A DNA stretch of 64,000 nt from Burkholderia arboris (GCF_902499125.1 NZ_CABVPX010000001.1:248001-312000); one strand, 5' to 3'. Positions 17,765 to 26,807 are shown, counted from the first letter of the stretch. The notes: generated by a model from the sequence alone, not told the origin. Program-made: numbers and translations.

Positions 17765-19432
17765 ATGGCCCGCCTCATCCCCGACGACTGGAAAAGCCTC
17801 GCCGCGACCGGCGCGGCCGAACGCGAACGCGAAACGCTCGCCGCGCTCGAACACGCACTGCCCGACAGCTACACGGTGTATCACGGCGTCCACTGGACGC
17901 GCGCCGATCAGGCGTTCTCGGTGTTCGGCGAAGCGGCGTTCGTCGTCGTGAGCCCGGCCGGCCGCGTGCTGCTGATCGAGCAGAAGGCCGGCTTCCTGCG
18001 CGAAACGCCGAAGGGGCTCGTGAAGGTCTATCTGCAGAAAGAGCGCAATGTCCCGATCCAGCTCGCGCGCACGCAGGAAACACTGCACCGGCGGCTGACG
18101 GCCGCGCTCGGCGCGGGCGTCTACGGGGTCGAGGCGCTGCTGTACTGCCCCGACTACTCGATCCGCGACGCGTCGATCGCCGGCGTCGCGGCCGACCGCA
18201 TCGTCGACGCGTCGCGCAAGGCGCAGCTCGCGCAGGTCGTCCTGCAGATCCTGCCCGAGGACGACGCACACTTTCCGAACGCGCCGAAGCTCCACCATTT
18301 CCTCGCGGACGAGCTCGCGCTCACGCCCGACACGAGCGCGCTCGTCGGGCAGGCCGGCACGCTCGTCACGCGGCTGTCCGGCGGGCTCGCCGAATGGGCG
18401 CGCCAGCTTGAGTTCGCGCCGTTCCGGCTGCGCGTCACCGGCACCGCCGGCTCGGGCAAGACACAGCTCGCGGTGCAGGCGATGCGCGATGCCGTCGCGG
18501 CGGGCAAGCGCGTGCTCTATGTGTGCTTCAACCGGCCGCTCGCCGACTACATCGCGCGCATCGCGCCGCCCGGCGCGAAGATCGCGAATTACCACCAGCT
18601 GTGCGACTGGGTCGCGCGTGACGGCGGCTATGTGCCCGACTTCCAGGTGCCCGGCGAATTCGAGCGGCTCGAAGCGCGTTTCGCGGAAGCGCCGATTCCC
18701 GAGCACTGGCGCTTCGACGTGCTGGTCGTCGACGAAGGGCAGGATTTCCATGCGCCGTGGGCGGCCGCGCTGGCGCGCGTGCTCGCGCCGGACGGCGCAT
18801 GGTGGTGGCTCGAGGATCCGCTGCAGAACCTGTACATGCGCGAACCCGTCGCGCTGGCCGGCTGGGTCACGCTGAAGGCGCTGACGAACTACCGCAGCCC
18901 GCGCGACCTGCTCGAATTCGTGCGCGACGTCGTCGGCCGGGTCGAGCCGCTCGCGGCCGAGCTGCGCGCGGGCAGCCCGTTCGACGGTTCGGATCCGTCG
19001 GTGTCGGCATACGGGGAAGATGGCGCGTCGGGAGACGCATTGACGGAAGCCTGCATCGACGCGACCAAGCGCGCGATCACGCACGCGCTGTCGCTGGGCT
19101 TCCGCAAGCAGGACATCGCGGTGCTGTCGTATCGCGGCCGCGAGGGCTCGGTGCTCGCGCCGCTCGACCAGCTCGGTCCGCACCGGATCAAGCGCTTCAC
19201 CGGCAAGTACGACCTGTTCGGCAACCCCGAATATCGCGAAGGCGACGTGCTGCTCGATTCGATCTACCGCTTCAAGGGCCAGTCGGCGCCGTGCGTGATC
19301 CTCACCGAAGTCGACTTCGACACGCTCGACGCGCGGGCCGCGCGCAAGCTGTTCGTCGGTGCGACGCGCGCGACGATGAAGCTGCTGATCGTCGCGTCGT
19401 CGCGCGCGGCCGCGCAACTCGCGGCGGTCTGA
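17765..19432 (+). CDS. NERD-domain superfamily I helicase
   Basis: A 555-residue protein with an N-terminal NERD-like nuclease-related domain (about residues 15-120; FVVVSPAGRVLLIEQKAGFL carries the ExK-type core) and a UvrD-like superfamily I helicase. Walker A is TGTAGSGKTQ near residue 227, Walker B/motif II is VLVVDEGQDF near 320, and C-terminal motifs include DSIYRFKGQSAPCVIL and LFVGATRATMKLL. Predicted to unwind or cut nucleic acid with ATP in the cytoplasm; role in repair or defence unknown. It lies just left of the AT-rich DUF6402 segment. Confidence 0.85.
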   Translation: MARLIPDDWKSLAATGAAERERETLAALEHALPDSYTVYHGVHWTRADQAFSVFGEAAFVVVSPAGRVLLIEQKAGFLRETPKGLVKVYLQKERNVPIQLARTQETLHRRLTAALGAGVYGVEALLYCPDYSIRDASIAGVAADRIVDASRKAQLAQVVLQILPEDDAHFPNAPKLHHFLADELALTPDTSALVGQAGTLVTRLSGGLAEWARQLEFAPFRLRVTGTAGSGKTQLAVQAMRDAVAAGKRVLYVCFNRPLADYIARIAPPGAKIANYHQLCDWVARDGGYVPDFQVPGEFERLEARFAEAPIPEHWRFDVLVVDEGQDFHAPWAAALARVLAPDGAWWWLEDPLQNLYMREPVALAGWVTLKALTNYRSPRDLLEFVRDVVGRVEPLAAELRAGSPFDGSDPSVSAYGEDGASGDALTEACIDATKRAITHALSLGFRKQDIAVLSYRGREGSVLAPLDQLGPHRIKRFTGKYDLFGNPEYREGDVLLDSIYRFKGQSAPCVILTEVDFDTLDARAARKLFVGATRATMKLLIVASSRAAAQLAAV

Positions 19433-19465
19433 CGCGGCGGTCTGACGCGGCGGTCTGACGCGGCG
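19422..19465 (+). repeat. 13-bp tandem repeat across the helicase stop codon
   Basis: CGGCGGTCTGACG occurs three times head to tail (19422, 19435, 19448) plus a partial fourth. The stop codon TGA lies in the first unit, so the extra units repeat the gene's last codons into the untranslated region, as expected of replication slippage. Confidence 0.75.
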
Positions 19466-19649
19466 AAACGGTTCGCCCGGCTCGGGGACACTATTCGACG
19501 TCATGGTGGCCGACACAATCGGGCACATTTCTTTCTGCCCCGGCCCCTTGTCCAATCGCGCTTCGCCCTGTTTCGGCAACACCTGATGGTTTGTCCGCTT
19601 GCAGTCGGCTTTTACGATGCCAGGCTATTCGTTGCAAACGGAAGAGTCC

Positions 19650-20874
19650 ATGGCCGACGTAAAGAAGGTGCCTTACTACAAGCCGAAAAATGGGTGGTTC
19701 GGATCGGAGTTGAAGGAATACAAGGGTTCCCAAGGATGCATTCCGCTTGATACTCAAAGAGGCGTATCGATCGACAGGCTCGCACCGGGGGAAAAGCCTC
19801 CACCACCGCCTCCTCCTCCAAAACCGATTTCCAAGCCCTCGAACGCGCCGCAGCCCCCTCCAGCACCTCAACCGCCGCCGCAAGCCGACCAGACAATAAC
19901 CAAAGGATCACCGCGGCAGGCGGAATCGGAAGTTTGCGATAACCCGCCACCTTTCGATCTCCAGGACGTACCAATCGCGATGGACAAATTGGGCTGGAAG
20001 GTTTCAGCCAAACTTGCGCGAATCTGGTTTGCGGGTGCTGCGCATATTTACAATGACGATCCAACGTCGGCCCAGCCGCTGAATGACGATGACGTTTCCC
20101 TCGACTGGGCGTTGAAATTCGGAAGCGTCAGAAGAAAATACGAAAAAACTGCTTTCGAGTGACATCTACAGCGAGCGATCCGTACGCACTGCGTCAGATA
20201 TCACCCAGTCCTTTGTCAAGAAGTTATTTTTTGACAGAAATTCCACATTCAATTTCAACACCTCTTCATTCACCGGAAATCCTCAAAAATTTCACAGGGA
20301 TTGGCAATTTCAATTATTGTCAATAAGAAACCTCGACACCCTTGAAAATCTTGCTCCAACAGACCTCACGGGAGCCCTAGCCAACTTCAATATTTATACC
20401 GCCATCGGAAATGTCGAAATATCATTCGAGAAATACTTCAAATATGAAAAATCAGGAAATCTGTATTGCCTTAACGCCATCGGAAAAATCACACACATCT
20501 ATGCTTATTTAAAAGACAGCTACTCATTCAACGGAAAGCAATACCTAGGGCACTGGAACAAGCATGGAGTCATCATCGCGCCGGGGTCAATCCTCACCGG
20601 ATCAAGCGCGCTCAAACGAGATTCCGACATTGACATTTGGTCAAGAAACCTCAGCAAACCCGTGGATACGAGAAGAAGTTTTGCAGGAAGATTCAAATCC
20701 ACCGATGTTTACTTCCCAGTCTATAACGCCGACTACAGTCGTTGGCGGGAGAGGCATCGCCGGGGAAGAGACTTCATGATATATTCAAAGCCGGTTTATT
20801 TGAAACTGAAGAAGCCGATCGACCTCAAGCTTGGCGAAATATGCAGACTAGAGCCCTCAGATACATTGGCCTAG
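19650..20874 (+). pseudogene. Frameshifted polyproline DUF6402-like protein
   Basis: Two frames together encode one protein of about 408 residues. The first (19650-20162) starts MADVKKVPYYKPKNGWFG after GGAAGAG, has an eight-proline run and PQPPPAPQPPP, then VPIAMDKLGWKVSAKLARIW. It stops after a run of six A (20143-20148). Removing one A continues EKLLSSDIYSERS into the second frame, open to 20874, with DLTGALANFNIYTAIG, YLGHWNKHGVII and RGRDFMIYSKPV. These blocks resemble DUF6402 proteins, found near secretion-effector loci; function unknown. The region is AT-rich against its neighbours. Real mutation or base-calling error cannot be told apart. Confidence 0.7.
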
Positions 20875-21272
20875 CCATTGTTGCCTATATCGGCGTAGGC
20901 CTGACCATTCATCTCAACCGCCCCGTCTACGGGCGATGCGATTTCTATGATCGCCCAGAAACACTGGATGGTGGCAAAAAAAACATGAATGGAGTTCCGT
21001 ATCGATTCAAGATGTGCGGCACCGGCGGGAATGATCAAGACGCGACGAACGACAATATAGAGCTACGGGTTTTCAGCGAAGAAGGCGAGCTTCTTGCGAG
21101 GCGATATTTCTCCGTCAACTGGCATCATGGAGACAGCTTCCATCGCCCCCTGAATTACGAAGGCAATCTGGTTCGCTACATCGACTTGACCGACGAATCG
21201 AACCACAATAAATATCTCACGATTCCACCTTCAAAGTGGGATTGGCTTCGCGCCAGAATGCCGTTGTTCTAA
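20841..21272 (+). CDS. Small membrane-anchored protein overlapping the DUF6402-like gene
   Basis: A 143-residue protein I do not recognise. It begins MQTRALRYIGLAIVAYIGVG, one transmembrane or uncleaved signal segment at about residues 5-22, followed by a soluble, probably periplasmic domain with Cys at about 34 and 57 (GRCDFYDRPE, FKMCGTGG) that could form a disulfide. It overlaps the preceding gene by 34 bp, implying coupled translation. As the partner of a possible effector it could be an immunity or accessory protein; this rests only on position. A TTG start at 20742 in frame is less likely. Confidence 0.6.
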   Translation: MQTRALRYIGLAIVAYIGVGLTIHLNRPVYGRCDFYDRPETLDGGKKNMNGVPYRFKMCGTGGNDQDATNDNIELRVFSEEGELLARRYFSVNWHHGDSFHRPLNYEGNLVRYIDLTDESNHNKYLTIPPSKWDWLRARMPLF

Positions 21273-21306
21273 AAGCGCATCGCAATACTTTGATTTATAA
21301 AAAATA

Positions 21307-21335
21307 AAGCCCCGCTACCGGGGCTTTTATTTCTT
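21307..21335 (+). terminator. Strong intrinsic terminator closing the AT-rich segment
   Basis: A 9-bp stem, AAAGCCCCG with CGGGGCTTT, around a CTAC loop, followed by TTTTATTTCTT, 35 bp after the small membrane gene. The A-rich left flank lets it also serve the minus-strand chemoreceptor gene ending at 21439. Confidence 0.9.
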
Positions 21336-21438
21336 GACCGACCGCTCGAACAGATCAACGAAGATAACGCCGGCCAATCCGCGAAGCTGGCCGCGTCAAC
21401 CGACCATCGGGTCACCACTCGCCTCGCGCCTGCGTTGC

Positions 21439-22998
21439 TCAAGCCACCCGGAACGCCCCCACCGCACGGCGCAACCCGTCAGCCTGTTCCTCGAGCGACG
21501 CAGCCGCCGCCGCCGCCTGCTCGACGAGCGCCGCGTTCTGCTGCGACACCTGATCCATCTGCGACACCGCGCGGTTCACCTGCTCGATCCCGTCGCGCTG
21601 CTCGCTCGATGCGGCCGCGATCTCCGTCATGATGCCGGTCACGCGTCCGATCGCCTGCTGGATGTCCTGCATCGTCGCACCGGCCGTGCCGACGAGCCGC
21701 GAGCCGATCGCAACGCGTTCGACCGATTCGCCGATCAGCGTGCGGATTTCCTTCGCCGCGGACGCCGAGCGTTGCGCAAGCGTGCGCACCTCGCCTGCGA
21801 CCACGGCAAAACCGCGGCCCTGCTCACCTGCGCGCGCAGCTTCGACCGCCGCATTCAGCGCAAGAATGTTGGTCTGGAACGCGATGCCCTCGATCGTGCC
21901 GATGATGTCGGCGACCTTCTGCGAGCTCTGGTCGATCTCGTTCATCGTGCCGATCACCTCGCCCACCACCGTCGCGCCGCGCGTCGCGATTTCGCTCGCG
22001 CTGTCCGCGCAGGCCTGCGCCTCGAGCGCGTTGTCGGCGTTCTGCTTCACGGTCGCCGTCAACTGCTCCATGCTCGCGGCCGTCTCCTGCAGCGCCGACG
22101 CCTGTTCCTCGGTACGCTGCGACAAGTCCGTGTTGCCGGCCGCGATCTGGTGCGTGGCCGTCGAAATCGCTTCGGAACCCTGGCTGACCTGGCGCACCGT
22201 GTCCGCGAGGCTGCGCTGCATGCCCGTCACGCCCTTCACCAGCTCGGCCATTTCGTCACGCGACGACCAGCGCACTTCCGACGTCAGGTCGCCGTCCGAC
22301 AGGCGGCGGAAATGCGACAACAGGCGATTCACCGGTTGCGTGATCGCGAAATGCAGGCCGATCGCACAGCCGAGGCACGCGGCCAGCCCGAATGCGATGC
22401 CCGCGATCGCGCCCATACGCATCCAGCCGTAATAGGTCTGCGCGGTGTCGTAAACGTCCTTGCCGCGCGCGACCTGGTACGCATCGAGCGCATCGGTCGC
22501 CTGCGTGAGCGCGACCGACAGCGGCGGCGCGACCGTCATCAGCAGCCGGTCGGCCTCGTCGCGCCGGCCTTCGCGGATCGCGTCGATCATCGGCTTCAGC
22601 GCCTGCCCGATCAGCGCCTGGCGCGCGGCGTCGAGGCGGCTCGCGAGCGGGCCCTCGTCGCCGTCGTGCGGCATCGCCGCGTAATTGCGCCAGGCGGTGT
22701 CGGCCTTCGCGAGATAGCCTTCGGCCTTTTTCACGAGATCCGGCACTTCCGGCGCCTCCGGATGCAGGAGCGCGCGGTCGAGCGTCGTGCGCACGATCGT
22801 CAGGTTCAGGCTCGCCGCGGACAGCGCGGTCTTCGCAGCCAGTTGCTGCGTATAGGCCTCGTCGAGTGCGCGGTTCGAGCTTTGCATGCCGGCAAGGCCG
22901 ATCAGCCCCGACACGACGAGCAGCGCGGCAACGAGACCGAGCGTGGAGAAGATCCGCGTACGGATCGAGAAACGGGAAAACAGGGCGTTCAGGTTCAT
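21439..22998 (-). CDS. Methyl-accepting chemotaxis protein
   Basis: A 519-residue Tar-type chemoreceptor. TM1 is at about residues 14-38 (STLGLVAALLVVSGLIGLAG), a periplasmic four-helix ligand domain follows to about 190, and TM2 (MRMGAIAGIAFGLAACLGCA) leads into a HAMP domain. The cytoplasmic hairpin tip carries IIGTIEGIAFQTNILALNAA VEAARAGEQGRGFAVVAGEV split over about residues 365-405, where CheA and CheW bind. The start at 22998 keeps the usual short N-terminus; an ATG at 23046 would add 16 residues. Ligand unknown; not next to other che genes. Confidence 0.93.
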   Translation of the reverse strand: MNLNALFSRFSIRTRIFSTLGLVAALLVVSGLIGLAGMQSSNRALDEAYTQQLAAKTALSAASLNLTIVRTTLDRALLHPEAPEVPDLVKKAEGYLAKADTAWRNYAAMPHDGDEGPLASRLDAARQALIGQALKPMIDAIREGRRDEADRLLMTVAPPLSVALTQATDALDAYQVARGKDVYDTAQTYYGWMRMGAIAGIAFGLAACLGCAIGLHFAITQPVNRLLSHFRRLSDGDLTSEVRWSSRDEMAELVKGVTGMQRSLADTVRQVSQGSEAISTATHQIAAGNTDLSQRTEEQASALQETAASMEQLTATVKQNADNALEAQACADSASEIATRGATVVGEVIGTMNEIDQSSQKVADIIGTIEGIAFQTNILALNAAVEAARAGEQGRGFAVVAGEVRTLAQRSASAAKEIRTLIGESVERVAIGSRLVGTAGATMQDIQQAIGRVTGIMTEIAAASSEQRDGIEQVNRAVSQMDQVSQQNAALVEQAAAAAASLEEQADGLRRAVGAFRVA

Positions 22999-23167
22999 GA
23001 CGGCACGTGAGCGATGAAAAATGCCGCGGCAATCGGTCCGCAGCACTCTGTATTACGGTTTGCCTGCAAAAAACTTGAGTCCGTCCCTGCTTTCCGTCTG
23101 ATCACGGTCAATTTTTCCTGCCGGCAATCTCCTGTTACGACTGCAACAGACTGAGTCTGAGCAGAAA

Positions 23168-23196
23168 TTGACTAGTCAAGTATATGTGGCTATATT
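23168..23196 (+). promoter_or_regulatory. Sigma-70 promoter with palindromic operator on its -35 box
   Basis: TTGACT (23168-23173), a 17-bp spacer and TATATT (23191-23196) make a near-consensus promoter for the efflux gene, with a start near 23203. The -35 box is half of a perfect 12-bp palindrome TTGACTAGTCAA (23168-23179) like MarR-family sites. Confidence 0.7.
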
Positions 23197-23229
23197 TCGG
23201 CTCAATTCCCTGCCACGGCAGATATCTCG

Positions 23230-24744
23230 ATGACAACCAACACCCTCCTCACTCCGCCGGCCGCCGAAACGGCCCGCCGCGACGCGCCGACCGGGCTGAT
23301 CATCGCCGCGCTGCTGCTCGTCATGCTGCTGTCCGCGCTCGACCAGACGATCGTATCGACCGCGCTGCCGACGATCGTCGGCGAGCTCGGCGGGCTCGAC
23401 CAGTTGTCTTGGGTCGTCACCGCGTACCTGCTGTCGTCCACCGTCGTGCTGCCGCTGTACGGCAAGCTCGGCGACCTGTACGGCCGCAAGATCGTGCTGC
23501 AGGCGGCGATCGTGCTGTTCCTCGCCGGCTCCGCACTGTGCGGCGTCGCGCAGGACATGACGCAGCTGATCGTGCTGCGCGCGCTGCAGGGGCTCGGCGG
23601 CGGCGGCCTGATGGTCGTCACGATGGCCGCGATCGGCGATCTGGTCCCGCCCGATCGCCGGGCGCGCTACCAGGGGATGTTCGGCGGCGTCTACGGCCTC
23701 GCGACGATCGTCGGCCCGCTGCTCGGCGGTTTCCTGGTCGAGCACCTGTCGTGGCGCTGGATCTTCACGATCAACCTGCCGCTCGGCTTGCTCGCGCTCG
23801 CGGTGATCGGCATGGCGTTCCGTCCGCACACCGCGCACGTGAAGCACCGGATCGACTACATGGGCGCCGCGTTCCTCGCCACCGCGCTGACCTGCGTGAT
23901 CCTGTTCACGAGCGAAGGCGGGTCGCTGCTGCCGTGGACGTCGCCGCAACTGTGGATGACGCTCGTGCTCGGCCTCGTCGCGATCGGCGGCTTCATTTAT
24001 GAAGAGCGCCTCGCGGCCGAGCCAATCATGCCGCTCGCGCTGTTCCGTCAGCGCACCTTCGTGCTGATGAGCCTGATCGGCTTCGTCGTCGGCATCGCGC
24101 TGTTCGGCTCGGTCACGTTCATTCCGCTGTACCTGCAGGTCGTGAAAGGCTCGACGCCGTCGCAGGCCGGCATGCAGCTGCTGCCGATGATGGGCGGGAT
24201 GCTCGCGATGTCGATCATCAGCGGCCGGCTGATCTCGCGCCTCGGCACGTATCGCCCGTTTCCGATCGCGGGCACGCTGATCGGCGGCATCGCGATGGCG
24301 CTGCTGTCGACGCTGTCGCTCGACACGCCGCTGCACACGATGTACGCGTACATGGCGCTGCTCGGGATCGGGCTCGGCATGGTGATGCCGGTGCTGACGC
24401 TCGCGGTGCAGAATACGGTCGAATTCCGGCACATGGGCGTCGCGACGTCGGGCGTGACGCTGTTCCGCTCGATCGGCGGCTCACTCGGCGTCGCCGCGTT
24501 CGGTGCGCTGTTCTCGCACGGGCTGCAGTCGCGGATCATGCAGGCGCTGCCGGCCGGCACGGAATTGCCGCCCGCGATGGGCCCGGCCGCCGTGCACCAG
24601 TTGCCGGACGCCGTGCGCGACGCGTACCTGCATGCGTTCGCCGGATCGCTGCATGTGGTGTATCTCGCGGCGGCGGCCGTGATCGCGATCGCATTCGTGC
24701 TCGCGTGGTTCGTCGAAAGCGCGCCGCTGCGCAAGCATCACTGA
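23230..24744 (+). CDS. MFS drug efflux transporter, DHA2 (EmrB/QacA) family
   Basis: A 504-residue, 14-segment major facilitator. TM1 contains LDQTIVSTALPTIVGELGG, the DHA2 motif D1; YGKLGDLYGRKIV is motif A after TM2; RALQGLGGGGLMV is motif B; and GPLLGGFLVEHLSWRWIFTI is motif C, diagnostic of drug/proton antiporters. It exports hydrophobic or cationic compounds from the inner membrane using proton motive force. The gene is alone, without an EmrA-like adaptor beside it. Its promoter carries a palindromic operator, but no marR or tetR gene is adjacent, so its regulator must be elsewhere. Confidence 0.93.
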   Translation: MTTNTLLTPPAAETARRDAPTGLIIAALLLVMLLSALDQTIVSTALPTIVGELGGLDQLSWVVTAYLLSSTVVLPLYGKLGDLYGRKIVLQAAIVLFLAGSALCGVAQDMTQLIVLRALQGLGGGGLMVVTMAAIGDLVPPDRRARYQGMFGGVYGLATIVGPLLGGFLVEHLSWRWIFTINLPLGLLALAVIGMAFRPHTAHVKHRIDYMGAAFLATALTCVILFTSEGGSLLPWTSPQLWMTLVLGLVAIGGFIYEERLAAEPIMPLALFRQRTFVLMSLIGFVVGIALFGSVTFIPLYLQVVKGSTPSQAGMQLLPMMGGMLAMSIISGRLISRLGTYRPFPIAGTLIGGIAMALLSTLSLDTPLHTMYAYMALLGIGLGMVMPVLTLAVQNTVEFRHMGVATSGVTLFRSIGGSLGVAAFGALFSHGLQSRIMQALPAGTELPPAMGPAAVHQLPDAVRDAYLHAFAGSLHVVYLAAAAVIAIAFVLAWFVESAPLRKHH

Positions 24745-24804
24745 CCAGCAAGGTGGCGGCGTGCCGGTATCGTCACTGCGAAGCACCGGCCCCGCCGCTG
24801 GCCG

Positions 24805-25803
24805 TCACGGCACCAGCACCACGCCCCCCGTCGTCTTGCGCGACTCCAGCAGCCGATGCGCATCGGCCGCCTGTTCGAGCGGCAGCCGCGCGCCGATCTC
24901 CACGTGCATCCCGCCCGCGAGCCGTTCGAGCGTCGCGCGCGCCGCTTCCCGATAACCCGCCACGTCCCGTGCGATGAAGCCGAGCACGCTCGGCCGCGCG
25001 AGCGCGATCGAACGGACCGGGCCCAGTTCGTCGAGATCGAAGGTCTGCCGCGCGCCGATCGCGGCCACCTGCCCGATGCTCGCGACCATCCCGAACGGAC
25101 GGATCGCACCGAGCGTGCGCGTCAGCACGTCGCCGCCGATGCCGTCGATCGCGTAATCGACGCCCGCGCCGCCGCCGAACGCGCGCGCGGCCGCGACGAA
25201 ATCCTGTTCGCGATAGTCGACCACCGCTTCGGCGCCGTGCGTGCGCACGAGCGCAGCCTTCGCGGCCGATCCGACCGTACCGATCACCCGTGCGCCGAGC
25301 GCGCGCGCCCACTGCGTCGCCAGCAGCCCGACGCCGCCAGCCGCCGCATGGACGAGCACCGTATCGCCGGCGCCGACCTGCCGGACGCGATGCAGCAGCA
25401 TGTAGGCGGTGATCCCCTTCAGCAGCCCGGCGGCAGCGGCTTCGTCGCTCAGGCCGTCGGGAATTGGCAGCACGCGTTCGGCCGGCATCGTGCGCAGGCT
25501 CGCATAGCTGCCGGTCGGCATGCCCGCATACGCGACGCGCTGGCCGGGGACGAGATCCGTCACGCCCGGCCCGACCGCGTCGATCACACCGGCCGCCTCG
25601 ACACCGAGCGCATCGGGCAGCGCGGGCAACGCGTGCGCGCCCGTCCGGAAATAGATGTCGACGAAATTCACGCCGATCGCGGTCTGGCGAATCCGCACTT
25701 CGCCGGCGGCAGGCGGCGCGACGGGCGCATCGACGCGGCGCAGCACGCCGGCGTCGCCGTAACGGTCGATCCCGATCCGGATGGCGTTGGCAGTTTGGGT
25801 CAT
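24805..25803 (-). CDS. NADPH:quinone reductase, zeta-crystallin-like MDR family
   Basis: A 332-residue medium-chain reductase without zinc ligands. GVNFVDIYFRTGAH is the conserved substrate-side loop, LPDALGVEAAGVIDAVGPGV the core of the GroES-like domain, and VLVHAAAGGVGLLATQWARA (near residue 148) the NADPH-binding Rossmann motif. It reduces quinones or activated alkenes in the cytoplasm. AGGAA precedes the ATG at 25803; an ATG at 25881 in frame has none. Divergent from a LysR gene 83 bp away with a dyad between them. Confidence 0.92.
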   Translation of the reverse strand: MTQTANAIRIGIDRYGDAGVLRRVDAPVAPPAAGEVRIRQTAIGVNFVDIYFRTGAHALPALPDALGVEAAGVIDAVGPGVTDLVPGQRVAYAGMPTGSYASLRTMPAERVLPIPDGLSDEAAAAGLLKGITAYMLLHRVRQVGAGDTVLVHAAAGGVGLLATQWARALGARVIGTVGSAAKAALVRTHGAEAVVDYREQDFVAAARAFGGGAGVDYAIDGIGGDVLTRTLGAIRPFGMVASIGQVAAIGARQTFDLDELGPVRSIALARPSVLGFIARDVAGYREAARATLERLAGGMHVEIGARLPLEQAADAHRLLESRKTTGGVVLVP

Positions 25804-25830
25804 GACGTTCCTCGCTATCGAATGAAGTGA

Positions 25831-25848
25831 CACGATCATCCCATCGTG
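25831..25848. promoter_or_regulatory. Candidate LysR operator CACGAT-N6-ATCGTG
   Basis: Perfect 6-bp inverted repeat in the short region between the divergent quinone reductase and LysR genes. Placement suits control of both. Confidence 0.45.
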
Positions 25849-25886
25849 CATAATCGAACGGAATTCACGTTGACCGCCCATTTACT

Positions 25887-26807
25887 GTGCAAAAATCGAC
25901 CGATCCGATTGCCGCTCCCCCCTCCGCGCTGCCGATGAGCTGGGATGACATCCGCTACTTTCTTGCGGTGATGCGCAGCGGCAGCCTGTCTGCCGCCGCC
26001 CGCGCGCTGCAGGTCCAGCATTCGACGGTCGCGCGGCGCATCGACGCGCTGGAATCCTCGCTCGGGGTCCGGCTGTTCGACCGGCTGCCGCGCGGCTGGC
26101 CGCCGACCGACGAAGGACTGCACCTCGCCGAGCACGCCGCGCGCCTCGAAGCCGATGCGCATGCGTTCGCGCGCGCCGCGCAGGGGGCGGCGGCGCTCGA
26201 CGGCGTGGTGCGCGTGTCGGCGTCGCCGGTGTTCGCCAGTCATTTCCTCGCGCCGCGCCTGGCCCGCGCGCAGCGCGCGTGGCCGGCACTGCGCATCGAC
26301 CTGATGGGCGAAATGCATGCGGCGAACCTGTATGCGCGCGAAGCCGACCTCGCGGTGCGGCTGTCGCGGCCGAGCGAACCGGGGCTCGCCGCACGCCGGC
26401 TCGGCACGATGCGCTTTGCGCTGTGTGCCGCACCGGAATGGGCCGACGCGCCGCCCGACACCTGGGCGTTCGTCGGCTACGACGACGCGCTCGCGCAAAC
26501 CCCGCAACAGCAATGGCTCGAACGCTTCGCGGCCGGACGGCGCTTTGCGTTCATCGCCAACGACCTCGCCGCGCTGCATCGCGCCTGCGCGGCGGGGGCC
26601 GGCGTCGCGCTGCTGCCGCGGTTTCTCGTCGACGATCCCGTCGCGCACGCTGGCGCGCCGCTCGTCGAGCTGACCGACGCGCCGCATTGCGACATCGAGC
26701 GCGAGATCTGGCTCGTCGTTCACCCCGACGTGCGCCGGTCGCCGCGCGTGCAGCGCGTCGCCGATGCCATCGCCGATGCGGTTCATGCGGCGGACGGACG
26801 GCTGTAG
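25887..26807 (+). CDS. LysR-family regulator
   Basis: A LysR regulator of up to 306 residues. SWDDIRYFLAVMRSGSLSAA and ALQVQHSTVARRIDALESSL form the helix-turn-helix; GVVRVSASPVFASHFLAPRL opens the effector domain. The 5' end is ambiguous: GTG at 25887 gives the length stated, while ATG at 25935 starts directly at MSWDDIRYF, the more usual N-terminus. Neither has a clear ribosome site. Divergent from the quinone reductase, its likely target. Confidence 0.88.
   Translation: MQKSTDPIAAPPSALPMSWDDIRYFLAVMRSGSLSAAARALQVQHSTVARRIDALESSLGVRLFDRLPRGWPPTDEGLHLAEHAARLEADAHAFARAAQGAAALDGVVRVSASPVFASHFLAPRLARAQRAWPALRIDLMGEMHAANLYAREADLAVRLSRPSEPGLAARRLGTMRFALCAAPEWADAPPDTWAFVGYDDALAQTPQQQWLERFAAGRRFAFIANDLAALHRACAAGAGVALLPRFLVDDPVAHAGAPLVELTDAPHCDIEREIWLVVHPDVRRSPRVQRVADAIADAVHAADGRL

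Noticed and set aside
20142..20150. Programmed -1 ribosomal frameshift at A-AAA-AAC in the DUF6402-like gene
   Set aside because: The heptamer fits a -1 signal, but reaching the downstream frame needs a +1 shift, so it cannot produce the full protein.
21334..23010. A 558-codon plus-strand frame opposite the chemoreceptor
   Set aside because: The opposite strand has an unmistakable chemoreceptor with HAMP and hairpin motifs; the frame here is a shadow.
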